Source: an uncultured Chloroflexota bacterium
GTDB lineage: Bacteria > Chloroflexota > Limnocylindria > Limnocylindrales > Limnocylindraceae
Length of the DNA stretch: 13,576 bases
Reading direction: 5' to 3'
NCBI GenBank assembly: GCA_903938075.1
Contig: CAJABS010000058.1
Location: 1 to 13,576, forward strand
Positions 12,946 through 13,576 of this stretch are shown piece after piece. The notes under the pieces were generated by a model. The model saw nothing but the letters and a program-made list of their open reading frames with translations. It was not told the DNA's origin and did not search any database. The position numbers and the translations under genes were made by a program. Each line of letters starts with the position of its first letter. The stretch's first letter is position 1.

Positions 12946-13576
12946 TTATGGCCAGAGGCCAGCTTCGACGTTTGCAGTCTCCATGGCATCGCATGCCGTC
13001 GAGGCTGCATCAGCACCTGCGGCGCCGGTCTGAAGGACGCTGTCCCACGCCGAGCCGAAGTTGCCCCAGTAATTGTTCATCCAGGCCTCGACCGGTCGTC
13101 GGGTACCCGTGGCCGTCGCAGCTGCGAATGCCTTGGTTACCGCGTTCTCAACCGTGACGGCGGTGGATGCTGGCACGTGCGCAGCCTGGTCCACCATGAT
13201 CTGCGCGTATGCAGGCGAGGCAAGGATCGAGGCAACCTTGATTGCCAACGGCTTGTTCATACCTGCTGCGTTGATGTGCCATCCGTCAACACCGACCATG
13301 CCCACTGAAGGGAGGCCGTTGACGCCAGCTGGGAATGAGGCAACCTGCGTGCCCGGGCGGGCCTTCAGGTAGTCCGCAAGAACCCAGTTGCCGTTGAACA
13401 TCACGTCAACTTCACCGTTCATGTACTTCTGTCCAAGGTCGCCATCAGCGTTGTCTACAACTGCGCCAGCAGCCTTAAGGCTCTTGACGTAGTCCATAGC
13501 GTCGCCGATGCCCGTCCCGCTGAAGCAGGCGGCGTGACCGGTGCTGTCAAAGATCGAACCGCCGAAGGCCTTGTAC
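12946..13576 (-). CDS. Extracellular solute-binding protein, maltose/maltodextrin type, C-terminal part (runs off right edge)
   Basis: This is the sugar-binding subunit of the ABC importer, held outside the membrane and delivering oligosaccharide to the permeases. Only the last 209 residues are inside the window; the signal sequence and N-lobe are missing. Visible features of the family are YMNGEVDVMFNGNW (51-64 of the visible part), FPAGVNGLPSVGMVGVDGWH (81-100), a PLAIKVASILASP helix, and RPVEAWMNNYW (160-170) near the C-terminal hinge. Only two cysteines are visible, at positions 17 and 195. It is followed after 106 bases by the MalF-like gene, with two hairpins in the gap. The carbohydrate family is clear; maltodextrin specificity is inferred from the GH13 gene at the end of the operon. 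malE would be the conventional symbol, but I leave it out because the N-terminal half is not seen. Confidence 0.9.
   Translation of the reverse strand, partial: YKAFGGSIFDSTGHAACFSGTGIGDAMDYVKSLKAAGAVVDNADGDLGQKYMNGEVDVMFNGNWVLADYLKARPGTQVASFPAGVNGLPSVGMVGVDGWHINAAGMNKPLAIKVASILASPAYAQIMVDQAAHVPASTAVTVENAVTKAFAAATATGTRRPVEAWMNNYWGNFGSAWDSVLQTGAAGADAASTACDAMETANVEAGLWP

Noticed and set aside
1..13576. CRISPR array, insertion sequence, toxin-antitoxin or phage-defence system
   Set aside because: No regularly spaced repeats, terminal inverted repeats, transposase motifs or defence domains were found on either strand.

Overview
The window is GC-rich and very tightly packed. Most neighbouring genes on the same strand overlap by a few bases or are separated by a few tens of bases, and no stretch over 300 bases lacks a gene. 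A PASTA-domain Ser/Thr kinase, a lipobox-type surface amylase, a lipid-anchor style of export and a sugar ABC importer point to a monoderm-type, free-living heterotrophic bacterium. The small, streamlined look would fit a freshwater Chloroflexota (Limnocylindria-like) or Actinomycetota lineage, but this is inference; no phylogenetic marker was compared.

Layout. (1) Positions 1-799, minus strand: the 5' two-thirds of folC (folylpolyglutamate/dihydrofolate synthase), running off the left edge. (2) Positions 846-2335, plus strand: a membrane-anchored protein with three Ig-like beta domains and a small eight-cysteine zinc-ribbon-like protein, overlapping by four bases. (3) Positions 2341-6498, minus strand: a four-gene cluster read right to left. 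It holds a small cysteine-motif protein, a polytopic membrane protein of unknown function, galU (UTP-glucose-1-phosphate uridylyltransferase) and a PASTA receptor kinase. (4) Positions 6482-9229, plus strand: a secreted GH13 alpha-amylase/neopullulanase-like lipoprotein and a small three-helix membrane protein. (5) Positions 9270-9346: tRNA-Glu(UUC) with encoded CCA. (6) Positions 9369-13576, minus strand: a maltodextrin import operon, malE-like (partial) - malF-like - malG-like - cytoplasmic GH13 hydrolase, with a strong hairpin pair between the binding-protein gene and malF.

Together, regions 4 and 6 form a plausible alpha-glucan route. The surface lipoprotein cuts alpha-glucan or cyclodextrin outside the cell, the binding protein and two permeases import the oligosaccharides, and the cytoplasmic GH13 enzyme breaks them down. 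No ATPase (MalK/MsmK) gene is visible; it must lie elsewhere or upstream of the right edge. GalU would supply UDP-glucose for envelope glycans, next to a kinase whose PASTA domains usually sense cell-wall fragments.

The most interesting features are: a tyrosine-kinase-like catalytic loop in the PASTA kinase; a cUUCGg-capped hairpin between malE and malF whose two wobble pairs form only in the transcribed sense; head-to-head gene starts that touch or overlap near 6482-6500; and a 46-bp divergent region where both candidate -10 boxes sit six bases from the start codons, suggesting leaderless mRNAs. I found no CRISPR array, insertion sequence, integrase or defence system.
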